Part shown: one piece after another, positions 43,934 through 53,802 of the stretch
How the letters are laid out: each line of letters begins with the position of its first letter
How positions within the stretch are numbered: position 1 is the stretch's first letter
Origin: Actinopolymorpha sp. NPDC004070
GTDB lineage: Bacteria > Actinomycetota > Actinomycetes > Propionibacteriales > Actinopolymorphaceae
DNA length: 64,000 nucleotides
Direction of reading: 5' to 3'
Assembly (NCBI RefSeq): GCF_040610475.1
Contig: NZ_JBEXMJ010000014.1
Location: 113,522-177,521, forward strand
Position numbers and translations under genes: made by a program
The notes under the pieces: model-generated
Seen by the model: the letters and a program-made list of their open reading frames with translations, nothing else
What the model was told of the DNA's origin: nothing
Databases searched by the model: none

Positions 43934-44902
43934 ATGACCAGCCAGAATGCCGGCCCCGCCACGACCAGCACAGCCAACACCAGCCCAGCCAACACCAGCC
44001 CAGCCAAGACGGCCGGCACGCTCGAAGTGTCAGGGGCACACCTGTACTACGAGACCTGGGGCTTCGAACGAGCCGACGCCCCGCTCCTGCTGCTGATCCC
44101 GGGCGGCCTCGGCGACGCCGGCTTCTACTCTTCGCTCGGTCCGGCGCTCGCCGACGACTACCGCGTCCTGACGTACGACCGGCGCGGCAACTCCCGCAGC
44201 ACGGTCGCCAGCCCGCACGGGGAGGCCCGGATCGAGGAGCAGACAGCCGACGCGCTGGCCCTTCTCGACGCACTCGGCGACACCGACGACACCGACGACA
44301 CCGGCTCGGACGACGAGCCCGGGCCCGCCCCGGCGTACGTCTTCGGCGGCAGCGGCGGCGCGATCATCGGCCTCGACCTCGCCGCCCGGCACCCTCACCG
44401 CGTACGCGCGCTCGTCGCGCACGAGCCGCCGGTCGTGACCGTGCTCCCCGAGGCAGAGAAGCATCTGGCCCGCTTCGAGAACATCCGCACCCTGTATCGC
44501 ACCGAAGGCACGGAGAAGGCGATGGCCGCGTTCGGCGCCGACTACGCGGGTGGCGACGAGCAGGACTTCGAGATCGACCCCGAGCTTCCGCCCGACCGCG
44601 ACATCCAGCGGCGGTTCGCCGGCAACTTCGACACGTTCCTGAGCATGGAGATGCTGCCGTTCGTACGCTACGAGCCGGACGTCACTGCGCTGCGGGCCGC
44701 GGCGAGCGCCGGCACCCGGCTGGTCCTGGCCGGCGGCGAGCGCAGCAGCGCCCACTACCCCTACCGCGCGGGCGCGGTGCTGGCCGAACGCATCGGGCGG
44801 GAGTACGCGGAGTTCGTGGACTTCCCCGGCGACCACGCGGGATACCTCGGCAGGCCCCGCGCGTTCGCCGAGAAGCTCCGGGCCGTGCTCCGCGCCGGCT
44901 GA
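43934..44902 (+). CDS. Alpha/beta hydrolase
   Basis: A 322-residue alpha/beta-hydrolase. LLLIPGGLGDAGFYSSLGPA (oxyanion HG-like PGG), YDRRGNSRSTV, the nucleophile elbow VFGGSGGAIIGLDLA (GxSxG) and a late FPGDHAGYLGRP His are all visible. The N-terminus has a short repeat (ANTSPANTSPAKT). ATG 43934 is preceded by GAGAGGA six bases upstream. Distantly like the hydrolase at 17 kb (shared VAHEPP and KAMAAF). Convergent with the SARP regulator. Substrate unknown. Confidence 0.9.
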   Translation: MTSQNAGPATTSTANTSPANTSPAKTAGTLEVSGAHLYYETWGFERADAPLLLLIPGGLGDAGFYSSLGPALADDYRVLTYDRRGNSRSTVASPHGEARIEEQTADALALLDALGDTDDTDDTGSDDEPGPAPAYVFGGSGGAIIGLDLAARHPHRVRALVAHEPPVVTVLPEAEKHLARFENIRTLYRTEGTEKAMAAFGADYAGGDEQDFEIDPELPPDRDIQRRFAGNFDTFLSMEMLPFVRYEPDVTALRAAASAGTRLVLAGGERSSAHYPYRAGAVLAERIGREYAEFVDFPGDHAGYLGRPRAFAEKLRAVLRAG

Positions 44903-44924
44903 CCCAGGCTCGGCACTCCCAGGC

Positions 44925-47900
44925 TCAGTACCCCGGTTCCTCCGGCCCGATCAACGCGACGATCTCCTCCTCCGACATCCCCGCACCGCGCGCGTACGCC
45001 TTGTCGTACGCCTCCGGCCCGAGCACCGCCCGGACCTCCTCCGCCGTACGACCCGGGTCGCCACCGCTGCGGTCCGGCCTGCCGCGCACCGCCTCGGCCA
45101 CCCCCAGCAGCAACGCCGCCTGGGAGGGGTCACCCGACCGATACGCCACCGCCGCCATGCCGTGGACGACCATCGCCCGCATCGGCCGGTCGTGCCCGTG
45201 GGCGGCGAAGTTCCGCGCGTCGCGCAGGACCTCCGCCGCCGCGTCGACCTCACCCGCCGCGGCCAGGACCAGGCCCAGCCCGGCGACGACGACGATCCGC
45301 ATCGGCAGCGGCATCGGCCGGCGTCCGGCCAGCTCCGTACGCACCCGGTCGGCCTGCCGCCGGGCCTCGGGAAGATCACCGGTACGGACCGCGAGCTCCG
45401 CCCCGCCCAGGCGTACCCACGCGGCGAGCTCGGGCGCCTGCCCCGCGTCGACCAGCGCATAGGCCCTGTCGAGGTCGGCCCGGGCACCCGCGAGGTCACC
45501 GGTGCGCGCCCGGTCGCCGGCGATCTGGGTCAGCGCAACCGGCAGGTCGGCGTCGCTGCCGAGCTCCCGCAGCAGTGCGAGCGCCTCCTCCCGGGCGCTG
45601 ATCGACCGGGCGTACTCCCCGGCCCTCCCCCACAACCCGGCCAGGCTGCGCAGCGCGGACGCCCGGCCCCACCGGTCGCCGAGTTCGGTGAACCGGTCCA
45701 GGGCGCTGAGCAGGTGCGCCTCGGCGGCCTCGGTGTCGCCGGCGTTGTCCTCGATGTTGCCGAGGAACAGTTTCGCCATCCCCTGCCCCCACGGCCGCAG
45801 CGCGGGGAACACCGCCTCCAACCGGCGCCGCCCGGCCACGTCGTCGCCCTCGAACGTCAGCGCCACCGACTCCAGCAAGCCGAGCTCGGGGAACTCGTCC
45901 CGAATCCGCGACCCGGGCGCGTCGACGAGCGCGAGCGCCTCCCGCAGCGACCGCTTGCAGGCGTCGGCGTCCCCGGTCGTGAGGTAGCCCAACCCGGCGA
46001 GCATCAGCAGCAGGGCACGCGGTCCGGGCGGGGCGTCGCCCGGCACCGCGAGTGCGGCGCGGGTCCAGTTCGTGGCCGCCGCCCGGTGTCCCTCCAGGAA
46101 CCAGAACCACGAGAACCCCGCGACCAGGCGTACCGCGAGATCGGCGTTGCCGGAGTCCACGGCGGTACGCATCGCCGCGAGCACGTTGTCGTGCTCGGCG
46201 CGCAGCCGGGCCATCCACTCCACCTGCCGGCCGCCGCGCAGGTAGGGGACGCCCTCCTCGACCAGGCGGGCGAAGCACTGCGCGTGCGCCGCGTGCATCG
46301 CCTGGGACTCGCCGGCCTCGGTGAGGCGTTCCAGCCCGTACGCCCGAACCGTCTCCAGCAACCGGTAGCGCACCTCACCGGCGCCCGCTTCCGCGGAGTC
46401 CGCGCCGCCGCCACCGCGCCGCCGATCGAGCACGGCGTCGACCAGCGACTTGTCCACCAGCGCGGCGAGTACGTCGAGTACCGCCTCCCGCGGCAGGTCC
46501 CCCGTAGGAGTCCCGGCGCTACCCGAGCCGTCGGCGGCACAGTCGACGTCGTCGGCGCAGATCAGCTCGGCGAACTCCAGCGTCGCGCCGCCGTGGAACA
46601 CCGCGAGTCTCCGCAGCAGGATCCGCTCCGGCTCCTCCAGCAGGTCCCAGCTCCATTCCACCACCGCGCGCAGCGTCTGGTGCCGTGCCAGGACGGTACG
46701 TCGGCCGGCCGTCAGCAGCCGGAACCTGTCGTCCAGCCGGGCGGCGATCTGGCCCACCGACAGTGACCTCAGCCGGGCGGCGGCCAGCTCGATCGCCAGC
46801 GGGATGCCGTCCAGCCGCCTGCAGATCTCCACCACCGACCTCAGCGTGTCCGTCGTGACCTCGAACTCCGGGCGCACGGCGACCGCACGGTCGGCGAACA
46901 GCCGGATCGCGGGGTACGCCAGCGCCGCCGCCACCGGGTCCGAGCTCGCCAGATCCGAGCTCGCCAGATCCGAGCTCGCCAGATCCGAGCTCGCCGGGTG
47001 CGCCAGGCCGTGCGGCCGGCCGTGCGCGGGGCCGTCCGGGTTCGTCTCGGCCACCTCGGGCTCGGGCGGCAGGCCGAGCGGCGGGATCGGATAGAGGCGT
47101 TCGCCGGGTACGCCGAGCTGTTCGCGGCTGGTGGCGAGCACCCGCAGCCCCGGGCACGCGCCCAGCAGCCGGTCGGCAAGTGCTGCGGCCGCGTCCACCA
47201 GGTGCTCGCAGTTGTCCAGGATCAACAGGATCTGTTTGGTACGGAACGCCTCCACCAGCACGGTCACCGGGTCGCGTACCGGCACCGACTCCAGTTGGGC
47301 GCCGGTCAGCTGCGACGACGCCAGCAAACCCAGGTCGCGTACGCCCAGCGTGGACAGGACCGCCTGCGGCACCTCGCCCGGCTCGGCGATCGCTGCGAGC
47401 TCGACGAACCACGTCTCCTCGGCCGGGCGGGGCGTGGCGCGGGCGGCGAGTTCGAGGGCAAGCCGGGTCTTGCCGGCACCACCGGAGCCGACCACAGTGA
47501 CCAGGCGTTCCTCGGTGAGCAGCTTGCCCAGGCTGCGCAGCTCCGCGTCGCGGCCGACGAAGCTGGTGAGGGGTACGCGCAGGTTGGTCCGCAACTGCTC
47601 GCCCTGATCGCTGGCCGGGTCGTCAGGCTCGGAGGCCGAGCCGGAGATCTCCGCCGACCCGGCCGCCGCACTCGAAGGCAGCAGCTTCGGGTCCTGCCGC
47701 AGCATCGCGAGGTGGAGGTCGGCGAGTTCGGCGCCGGGGTCGACCCCCAGCTCGTCGGCCAGCGCGGCCCGGACCCGTTCGTACGTCGCCAACGCGTCCG
47801 CCTGCCGGCCCACCGCGTACAACGCGCGCATCACCTGCCCCTGCAGCCGCTCGCGCAGTGGGTGAGCGGCGGCGAGGCGTTCGAGAACGGCGAGCGCCTC

Positions 47901-48434
47901 GGCGTGCCGGCCGCAGGCGAGGTCAGCCTCCAGCCGGTCCTCGGTGGCGGACAGCCGCAGGGCGGCCAGCCGGGTCGCGGCCGCCTCGGCGAACGGCGCG
48001 TCCACCGCGTCGGCGAGCGCGGGCCCGCGCCACAGATCCTCGGCGGTACGCAGGACCGCGGCCGCCTCGGCGTACTCCCCCGCCGCCAGCGCCGCCCGCC
48101 CCCGCGCGGCGAGGCGTTCGAACCGGTACGCGTCCACCTTGTCCGGCTCCACCGCCAGCCGGTAGCCCGCGGGGTGCGACTGGATCAGCGCCGCGTCCGG
48201 GCCACCGGACGGGAGCGCGCGCCGGAGCCGCGACACCAGCGACTGCAGCGCGTTCAGCGCTCCGGACGGCGGCTCCTCACCCCACAGCCCGTCGATCAGC
48301 GCCTCGACGGTGACGATCGCGCCCGGGTGCAGCGCGAGCCGGATCAGGAGTGCACGCAGCCGCGACCCGCCGATCTCGACCGGTCGCCCGTCGTCGTCCC
48401 GCAGCTCCAGCGGGCCCAACATCCGAACGTGCAC
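44925..48434 (-). CDS. SARP/AfsR-type regulator (BTAD, NB-ARC, TPR)
   Basis: A 1,169-residue regulator. N-terminal OmpR-type winged helix (MHVRMLGPLELRDDDG, SRLRALLIRLALHPG, LWGEEPPSGALNALQSLVSR; 1-95), bacterial transcriptional activation domain to about 245 (GPALADAVDAPFAEAAATRL, LRERLQGQVMRALYAVGRQA), an NB-ARC ATPase with Walker A VVGSGGAGKTRLALELA near 316 and LLILDNCEHLVDAA, then a C-terminal TPR-rich region. Family members activate secondary metabolism or act as ATP-dependent switches. An in-frame 15-bp repeat interrupts the protein near residue 485. Divergent from the disulfide oxidoreductase, which it may control (inference). Confidence 0.92.
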   Translation of the reverse strand: MHVRMLGPLELRDDDGRPVEIGGSRLRALLIRLALHPGAIVTVEALIDGLWGEEPPSGALNALQSLVSRLRRALPSGGPDAALIQSHPAGYRLAVEPDKVDAYRFERLAARGRAALAAGEYAEAAAVLRTAEDLWRGPALADAVDAPFAEAAATRLAALRLSATEDRLEADLACGRHAEALAVLERLAAAHPLRERLQGQVMRALYAVGRQADALATYERVRAALADELGVDPGAELADLHLAMLRQDPKLLPSSAAAGSAEISGSASEPDDPASDQGEQLRTNLRVPLTSFVGRDAELRSLGKLLTEERLVTVVGSGGAGKTRLALELAARATPRPAEETWFVELAAIAEPGEVPQAVLSTLGVRDLGLLASSQLTGAQLESVPVRDPVTVLVEAFRTKQILLILDNCEHLVDAAAALADRLLGACPGLRVLATSREQLGVPGERLYPIPPLGLPPEPEVAETNPDGPAHGRPHGLAHPASSDLASSDLASSDLASSDPVAAALAYPAIRLFADRAVAVRPEFEVTTDTLRSVVEICRRLDGIPLAIELAAARLRSLSVGQIAARLDDRFRLLTAGRRTVLARHQTLRAVVEWSWDLLEEPERILLRRLAVFHGGATLEFAELICADDVDCAADGSGSAGTPTGDLPREAVLDVLAALVDKSLVDAVLDRRRGGGGADSAEAGAGEVRYRLLETVRAYGLERLTEAGESQAMHAAHAQCFARLVEEGVPYLRGGRQVEWMARLRAEHDNVLAAMRTAVDSGNADLAVRLVAGFSWFWFLEGHRAAATNWTRAALAVPGDAPPGPRALLLMLAGLGYLTTGDADACKRSLREALALVDAPGSRIRDEFPELGLLESVALTFEGDDVAGRRRLEAVFPALRPWGQGMAKLFLGNIEDNAGDTEAAEAHLLSALDRFTELGDRWGRASALRSLAGLWGRAGEYARSISAREEALALLRELGSDADLPVALTQIAGDRARTGDLAGARADLDRAYALVDAGQAPELAAWVRLGGAELAVRTGDLPEARRQADRVRTELAGRRPMPLPMRIVVVAGLGLVLAAAGEVDAAAEVLRDARNFAAHGHDRPMRAMVVHGMAAVAYRSGDPSQAALLLGVAEAVRGRPDRSGGDPGRTAEEVRAVLGPEAYDKAYARGAGMSEEEIVALIGPEEPGY
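46941..46997. repeat. 15-bp in-frame tandem repeat in the SARP gene
   Basis: CGAGCTCGCCAGATC occurs three times in a row with a fourth partial copy, encoding repeated Ala-Ser-Ser-Asp-Leu. A slippage-prone spot that changes linker length without shifting the frame. Confidence 0.85.
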
Positions 48435-48557
48435 GCACCAAGCCTTTCAGGTCCTGACCCCTACCCGACGCCCCCGCCGCCGGAGTGGTTGGTCGCAGGA
48501 GGAAACGGTAACTACTCTCATAACCTTGATCTCTCTCGGAAGGCAGGTCGCGGACCG

Positions 48558-50033
48558 ATGACAGACAACACCTACGACGTGATCGTCATCGGCGGCGGCG
48601 CGGTGGGCGAGGTTCTCGCCGAACGCGTGGTCAAACGAGGTCTGTCGGCCGCGATCGTCGAGGCCGAGCTTCTCGGCGGGGAGTGCTCCTACTGGGCGTG
48701 CATGCCGAGCAAGGCGCTGCTGCGCAGCGGCGAGGCGCTCCGCGCGGCGAAGAACGTCAAGGGCGCGGCGTCGGCGGTGACCGGTGAGCTGGACGCGCAG
48801 GGGGTGTTCGAACGCCGTGACTCGTTCACCAAGAACTGGGACGACTCCAGTCAGCTGGAGTGGGCCGACAGCGTCGGGATCACCGTCGTCAAGGGCCGCG
48901 CCCGGATCGACGGCCCCAAGCGGGTGGTCGTACGTACGAAAGACGGCGGCGCCGAGGGTGCCGACGGCGGCGGGCAGGAACTCACGCTCGAGGCCCGGCA
49001 CGCCGTGGCCGCCTGCGTGGGCTCGCTCCCCCGCATCCCCGACATTCCCGGCCTGCGCGAGGTCCGTCCCTGGACCAGCCGGGAGGCGACCAGCGCCCAC
49101 GAGGCGCCGCGCCGGCTCGCCGTCATCGGCGCCGGCCCGGTCGGCAGCGAGTTGGCCCAGGCCTGGAACGACCTCGGCTCCCAGGTCACGCTCCTGGTCT
49201 CCGGCGACCGGATGCTTCCCTCGCTGGAGCCGTTCGCCGGTGAGTACGTCCAGAAGGCGCATGCCAAGGCCGGCATCGACGTACGCACCAACATCACCGT
49301 GCAGTCGGTCACCCGGCTCGCCGGGACCGGTGGCGGTGAGGGCGACGAGGGTCCGCTGAGCATCCAGACCGACCAGGGCGAGATCGTCGTCGACCAGGTC
49401 CTCGCCGCCACCGGCCGCGCACCCTCCACCGGCGAGCTCGGCCTGGAGACGGTCGGGCTGGAGTCGGGGAAGTGGCTCGACGTCGACGACAGCTGCCGGG
49501 TCATTGGTGTCGAGGGCGGCTGGCTGTACTCCGCCGGCGACACCAACCACCGCGCGCTGTTCACCCACCAGGGCAAGTACCAAGCGAGGATCGCCGGCGA
49601 CGCCATCGCGGCCCGGGCGAAGGGCGAGCACGCCGCACCTGTCGCCTGGTCGCCGTACGCCGCCACCGCCGACCACGGTGCCGTGCCCGCGGTCGTGTTC
49701 ACCGACCCGGAGGTGGCGACGGTCGGGCTGACCGAGCAGGCCGCGATCGACCAGGGGATCACCGTAGGAGTCGCGGAGTACGACATCGGCAACGTCGCCG
49801 GCGCCTCGCTCTATGTCGACGGCTACTCCGGGCACGCGAAGCTGGTCGTCGACCAGGAGCGGCTGGTCCCGGTCGGGTTCACCGCCGTCGGCCCGGGCGT
49901 GGGCGACGTGCTGCACGCGGCGACGATCGCGATCGTCGGCGAGGTGCCGCTGGACCGGCTGTGGCACGCGGTTCCGGCGTACCCCACGGTCAGCGAGGTC
50001 TGGCTGCGACTGCTCGAGACGTACGGCATGTAG
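48558..50033 (+). CDS. Pyridine nucleotide-disulfide oxidoreductase
   Basis: A 491-residue flavoprotein of the dihydrolipoamide dehydrogenase/mercuric reductase class. FAD fold YDVIVIGGGAVGEVLAERVV, redox-active disulfide GGECSYWACMPSKALL (CxxxxC), NAD fold RLAVIGAGPVGSELAQAW, second FAD contact WLYSAGDTNH and the C-terminal dimer domain with the HAVPAYPTVSEVW His motif. No lipoyl-complex genes are nearby, so its natural disulfide or quinone substrate is unknown. Start ATG 48558; the frame continues far upstream only as the antisense of the SARP gene. Confidence 0.93.
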   Translation: MTDNTYDVIVIGGGAVGEVLAERVVKRGLSAAIVEAELLGGECSYWACMPSKALLRSGEALRAAKNVKGAASAVTGELDAQGVFERRDSFTKNWDDSSQLEWADSVGITVVKGRARIDGPKRVVVRTKDGGAEGADGGGQELTLEARHAVAACVGSLPRIPDIPGLREVRPWTSREATSAHEAPRRLAVIGAGPVGSELAQAWNDLGSQVTLLVSGDRMLPSLEPFAGEYVQKAHAKAGIDVRTNITVQSVTRLAGTGGGEGDEGPLSIQTDQGEIVVDQVLAATGRAPSTGELGLETVGLESGKWLDVDDSCRVIGVEGGWLYSAGDTNHRALFTHQGKYQARIAGDAIAARAKGEHAAPVAWSPYAATADHGAVPAVVFTDPEVATVGLTEQAAIDQGITVGVAEYDIGNVAGASLYVDGYSGHAKLVVDQERLVPVGFTAVGPGVGDVLHAATIAIVGEVPLDRLWHAVPAYPTVSEVWLRLLETYGM

Positions 50034-50070
50034 TCCGGCGGGCTTCTGCCCAGGATGCTCCGGGCGCCGA

Positions 50071-50613
50071 CTACTCGCCCGGCGCGGTGAAGTAGCGACC
50101 GCGCCGGTGCAGGAGCGGGTCGTTCTCCTCGCCGAGTTCGATGTGCTCCAGCTCGGCCTCGACGGCGAGCGCCCAGCCGATCGGCCGGGCGTCCAGGATG
50201 CGGCAGCCGGCCCAGGTCTGCGCCGAGGCCGGCACCGGGCCCCAGTCGGTGTCGCGCCAGTCGGTGAGCCGGAACGCCCCGCCCGGCGCGGGCATCAGCC
50301 CCGCGAACGCGTCCGCCAGCGACCGGTGCTCCCAGCGCAGCACCGACAACGCGAACCTCCCCGACGCCTCGGCCACCGGCCACAGGTCGGAGTCCTCGTC
50401 GACCAGGCCGAGCACCTTGCCGGGTTCGCCGTCCGCGACGACCAGCCCGGACACCGGCAGCCCCGCGCGCCGCGAACCCAGCGCGGCCGTCCACAACGTG
50501 ACCGGTGCGGCCAGCCGGCCGCGGAGTCTGCGGATCGGGTTGCGTTCGTGCGGGGGCGGCAGGAACGGGTGCTCGGCGTGGATCTCGCCTCCGGTCTCGG
50601 ACACGCCCCTCAC
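50071..50613 (-). CDS. Flavin reductase-like (FMN-binding split barrel) protein
   Basis: A 180-residue protein with the flavin-reductase-like core: [59 protein letters not shown] and [20 protein letters not shown] then LLHRRGRYF. Members reduce FMN with NAD(P)H or bind flavin for partner monooxygenases; several conserved residues typical of active reductases are hard to place here. GTG 50613 or GTG 50604 could be the start. Convergent with the disulfide oxidoreductase. Confidence 0.78.
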   Translation of the reverse strand: MRGVSETGGEIHAEHPFLPPPHERNPIRRLRGRLAAPVTLWTAALGSRRAGLPVSGLVVADGEPGKVLGLVDEDSDLWPVAEASGRFALSVLRWEHRSLADAFAGLMPAPGGAFRLTDWRDTDWGPVPASAQTWAGCRILDARPIGWALAVEAELEHIELGEENDPLLHRRGRYFTAPGE

Positions 50614-50862
50614 TCTGCCCGGTCCGGCCGCGACATTTCACTCCGGGCCGCGTTCGACCGGGTTGCACTGCGACTCATTTCGGTTCCAGCGGTGCGTAAC
50701 CGGGTACTCACGTACGGCGTCCAGGCATTGATACGTAGCAGCGCGAACGCGTTCGCCGTGAGAAGATAGGTGCCTTCATCGACGACGGGGTACCGGGGTC
50801 TGAACAGGTGTGTGCACGCCTGCCCCCGGGCACGTCTGGGGGTAAAAGGGAGTGTGGTCGCC

Positions 50863-51336
50863 GTGAGTGTCCTCGACCATCAAATACACCAGCTCTCCGC
50901 ATCTGCGCGCAAGAGGCTGCAGCAGGACGAAATCGACCTCACCGCCCGGCGGGCCGAGCTCGTCGCCGAGCAGGGCAGCGAGACCGGTGGCGATCTCGTC
51001 GACCAGGCGTCCTTCGCGACGCAGCAGATCGAGATCGAGTCCATCGACCGCCGGCTCAACCGCATTCGCGAGCTGCTGTCGGCGACGACCGTGGCCAGCG
51101 ACGCACCCGAAGACACGGTTGCGGTCGGATCCGTCGTCACTCTCCGCTTCGACGACGGGAGCACCGAGGCCTACCAGGTGGGTCTGATCGAGGAACAGGC
51201 CGACGACGTGGTCGCGCTCACCCCGTCCAGCCCGCTCGGCCGCGCGTTGATGGGCCACAAGATGGGTGACAAGGTCACCTACGCAGCGCCCGTCGGCGAG
51301 CTCAGTGTGGAGATCGTGCAGGTGGCCGGCAGCTGA
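50863..51336 (+). CDS. GreA/GreB-family transcript-cleavage-type factor
   Basis: A 157-residue protein with an N-terminal antiparallel coiled coil (ARKRLQQDEIDLTARRAELV, IEIESIDRRLNRIRELL) and a C-terminal FKBP-like Gre domain (VAVGSVVTLRFDDGSTEAYQ, SPLGRALMGHKMGDKVTYAA). Such factors enter the RNA polymerase secondary channel. The coiled-coil tip carries Glu/Asp (QGSETGGDLVD), so cleavage activity is possible. The order differs from canonical GreA, placing it among the divergent actinobacterial Gre homologues. GTG 50863 is chosen because GGGAG lies ten bases upstream. Confidence 0.85.
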   Translation: MSVLDHQIHQLSASARKRLQQDEIDLTARRAELVAEQGSETGGDLVDQASFATQQIEIESIDRRLNRIRELLSATTVASDAPEDTVAVGSVVTLRFDDGSTEAYQVGLIEEQADDVVALTPSSPLGRALMGHKMGDKVTYAAPVGELSVEIVQVAGS

Positions 51337-51358
51337 GGCGCCGCCTGAGAGGCATCAC

Positions 51359-51404
51359 CGGCACCCGCCGGTCGAGACCGTGAGGTCCTGACCGGCGGGT
51401 GCCG
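51359..51404. terminator. Bidirectional hairpin terminator
   Basis: A perfect 15-bp stem CGGCACCCGCCGGTC / GACCGGCGGGTGCCG with a 16-base loop between the convergent Gre-like and metallopeptidase genes. Confidence 0.75.
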
Positions 51405-51446
51405 TCATGTTCGGGCTCAGGTGGTGGCGCCGGACTCGCTCGGTCC

Positions 51447-51800
51447 TCAGTCGTAGCCCAGTTCGTGCAGCCGGGCGTCGTCGATCCCGAAGTGGTGCGC
51501 GATCTCGTGCACGACGGTGACGTGCACCTCGTCCACGACGTCGTCGTACGTCTCGCAGATCCGCAGCGTCGGGCACATGAAGATCGTGATCCGGTCCGGC
51601 AGCACCCCGCCGTAGGAGTGGTCCCGGTCGGTGAGCGGCGTCCCGTCGTACAGCCCGAGCAGGTCGTCCGGCTCCCCCGCGGGCGGTTCGTTCTCCACGA
51701 ACACCGCGACGTTGTCCATCAGCGCGGCAAGCTCGGGCGGCACCTCGTCCAGGGCGATACCGACGAGTTCCTCGAACTGCTCGCGGGAGATCTCCAGCAC
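51447..51800 (-). CDS. Minimal zincin (metallopeptidase family) protein
   Basis: A 117-residue single-domain metallopeptidase-like protein. ISREQFEELVGIALDEVPPE opens the family; DNVAVFVENEPP follows. The zinc motif VVHEIAHHFGIDDARLHELG (HExxHxxGxxD) is complete. GTG 51798-51800 gives the usual family length; an earlier ATG at 51850 adds non-conserved residues. Cellular substrate is unknown. Confidence 0.85.
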   Translation of the reverse strand: MLEISREQFEELVGIALDEVPPELAALMDNVAVFVENEPPAGEPDDLLGLYDGTPLTDRDHSYGGVLPDRITIFMCPTLRICETYDDVVDEVHVTVVHEIAHHFGIDDARLHELGYD

Positions 51801-51948
51801 GTACTCATTCGAGCACAACAAACCGCTCCAGACTGGGCGCTTGATCATGCTCGGCGAAACCGGATCCGGCGCCGTGGCAGGCCGTACGGGCCCGGCTCCC
51901 CCGCCGCACCGGACGACGTTGTCGGCATCGTGGGGTACAACGGTGGGG

Positions 51949-53802
51949 ATGCCCGACGAGCCCCAGCAGCCCAACGGACCCGATCTCGCTGCCCGTACGG
52001 ACGCGCTCAGGCGCACGGTGACCACCGCCGTACGGGCAGTGGCGCGACTCCTCGTCCTTCTCGGGACGTACCTCCGAAAGCCCGCCATGGTCGCCGGGGT
52101 GGTGCTACTCGCGGGCGCCGGCGCGTGGTTCGGGATGGCGGTGCTGGGTACGACCAGCCGGCCGATCGGGCCGGTGGAGACGTCCATGCGGCTGGTGCCG
52201 TCGCTGCACGGCGAGTCGGTCCTGTCGCTCCCGCCGCTCGGGACGCTGGCGATCAACAGCCACGACGGGCCGCTGCAGTTCGACGTCACCGTAGACCGGA
52301 TCAACCAGGACGCGGCCAGGCAGATCTTCGAGGACCCGACCCTCCTCGCCGGGCTGGAGGGTGAGGTGATCAACGACGTTCGCAGGGGTGTGTACGCGAC
52401 GGCCGGGCGTGGCCTGGTCGCCGGGATCGCCTGCGCGATGCTGGTGACGCTGATCGCGGTCCGGCGTCCGCGCCCGACGCTGGTGGCCGGCGGGGCGGCC
52501 GCGGTGGCGATCGCCGGGATCTACTCCTTCGCCGGGCTCACCCTGCATCCCCGGGCGATCGCCGAGCCCCGCTACACCGGGCTGCTGACCGGTGCCCCGT
52601 CGCTGATCGGTGACGCGGCGGACCTGGCGCACAACTTCGACGCGTACTCCAAGGAGCTCGTACGGCTGGTCACCAACGTCACCAAGCTGTACGACGTCAC
52701 CGCCACGCTGCCGGCGTACCAGCCGGACTCCGACGTCACCCGCGTCCTGCACGTCTCGGACCTGCACCTCGGCGAGCACGCCTGGGACGTGATCGCGTCC
52801 GTGGTCAAGCAGTACCGTGTCGACGTGATCGTGGACTCCGGCGACATCACCGACCACGGGACGGCCGCCGAGAACGTCTTCCTCAACCGCATCCCGTCGC
52901 TGAAGGTGCCCTACGTCTGGGTGCGCGGCAACCACGACTCGACGGTCACCGAGGGCGCGATGAAGGCGCTACCGAACGTCGTGGTGCTGGACGGGTCGGT
53001 GCGCACGGTGAAGGGGATCACGTTCCTGGGCGCGGGTGATCCCCGCTTCACCCCCGACCGGAGCAATCGGAACATCCCGGCCGAGACCGAGGCCGTCGTA
53101 CGCCAGGCGATCGGTCTGGGGAGGGTCGCGGACAAATACGACGTGTCCCACAAGGACGAGCCGCCGTCGCGGACCGGGGCGGTTCCGGACGCCACTGCCA
53201 CGCCTGGGGAGACGCCCGCCGCGACCCCCTCGCCCGGCCAGACGGTCGGGCCGAACGGCGAGCCGATCCTCAACCCGCGGCCGGCGATCGACGCGATCGT
53301 CTACCACGACAGCGCCGGCGCCTCGATCATCGACGGCAAGGCGTCCCTGATCCTCACCGGGCACGCCCACAAGCGGCTGAACCTCACGCTGCCCAAGGGG
53401 AGCCTGCTGATGCAGGAGGGTACGACGGGCGGGGCCGGGCTGCGGGCGCTGGAGAAGTCCAAGCCCGCGCCGATCGAGATGTCGGTGCTGTACCTCGACA
53501 AGTCGACGCAGGAACTCGAGGCCTGGGACGAGATCACCCTCGGCGGACTGGGGCTGACGTCCGCCCAGATCGAACGCCACCAGGTCAAGCCGGAGAAGGC
53601 GACCACGCCGAGCCCGGTGCCCACCCCGACCGGGCCGTACCCCGACTCGCCGCTGCCGACCCCGACGATCACCCGGTGGCCGACCGACGAACCCACCGAG
53701 ACCCCGGGCGAGACACCGGGCGGGTCGCCGCCGGGCACTCCGTCCGACACCTCGTCCCCGGCTGGTGCGCCGGCCAGGCAGGGGCAGCCGAACCCTGGGT
53801 GA
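51949..53802 (+). CDS. Membrane metallophosphoesterase
   Basis: A 617-residue membrane-anchored phosphoesterase of the calcineurin-like superfamily. Two N-terminal helix regions (ARLLVLLGTYL, VAGVVLLAGAGAWFGMAVL; further helices near 155-200) precede the catalytic domain with VLHVSDLHLGEHAWD (DxH), VDSGDITDHG (GDxxD-like), WVRGNHDSTV (GNHD) and ILTGHAHKRLN (GHxH), a complete dimetal set. The last 60 residues are Pro/Thr-rich, so this tail is probably in the wall or extracellular. ATG 51949 is chosen; upstream frame is antisense to the metallopeptidase. Substrate unknown. Confidence 0.9.
   Translation: MPDEPQQPNGPDLAARTDALRRTVTTAVRAVARLLVLLGTYLRKPAMVAGVVLLAGAGAWFGMAVLGTTSRPIGPVETSMRLVPSLHGESVLSLPPLGTLAINSHDGPLQFDVTVDRINQDAARQIFEDPTLLAGLEGEVINDVRRGVYATAGRGLVAGIACAMLVTLIAVRRPRPTLVAGGAAAVAIAGIYSFAGLTLHPRAIAEPRYTGLLTGAPSLIGDAADLAHNFDAYSKELVRLVTNVTKLYDVTATLPAYQPDSDVTRVLHVSDLHLGEHAWDVIASVVKQYRVDVIVDSGDITDHGTAAENVFLNRIPSLKVPYVWVRGNHDSTVTEGAMKALPNVVVLDGSVRTVKGITFLGAGDPRFTPDRSNRNIPAETEAVVRQAIGLGRVADKYDVSHKDEPPSRTGAVPDATATPGETPAATPSPGQTVGPNGEPILNPRPAIDAIVYHDSAGASIIDGKASLILTGHAHKRLNLTLPKGSLLMQEGTTGGAGLRALEKSKPAPIEMSVLYLDKSTQELEAWDEITLGGLGLTSAQIERHQVKPEKATTPSPVPTPTGPYPDSPLPTPTITRWPTDEPTETPGETPGGSPPGTPSDTSSPAGAPARQGQPNPG

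Noticed and set aside
43822..45462. 546-codon plus-strand frame
   Set aside because: Shadow of the alpha/beta hydrolase and of the convergent SARP gene; Arg/Pro-rich with no motif.
46998..48557. Upstream extension of the disulfide oxidoreductase frame
   Set aside because: Antisense to the SARP gene; the FAD-binding fold begins right after ATG 48558.
50743..50756. Palindrome GCGAACGCGTTCGC upstream of the Gre-like gene
   Set aside because: A 14-bp palindrome is expected a few times by chance in a GC-rich 64-kb window; no regulator or second copy supports it.
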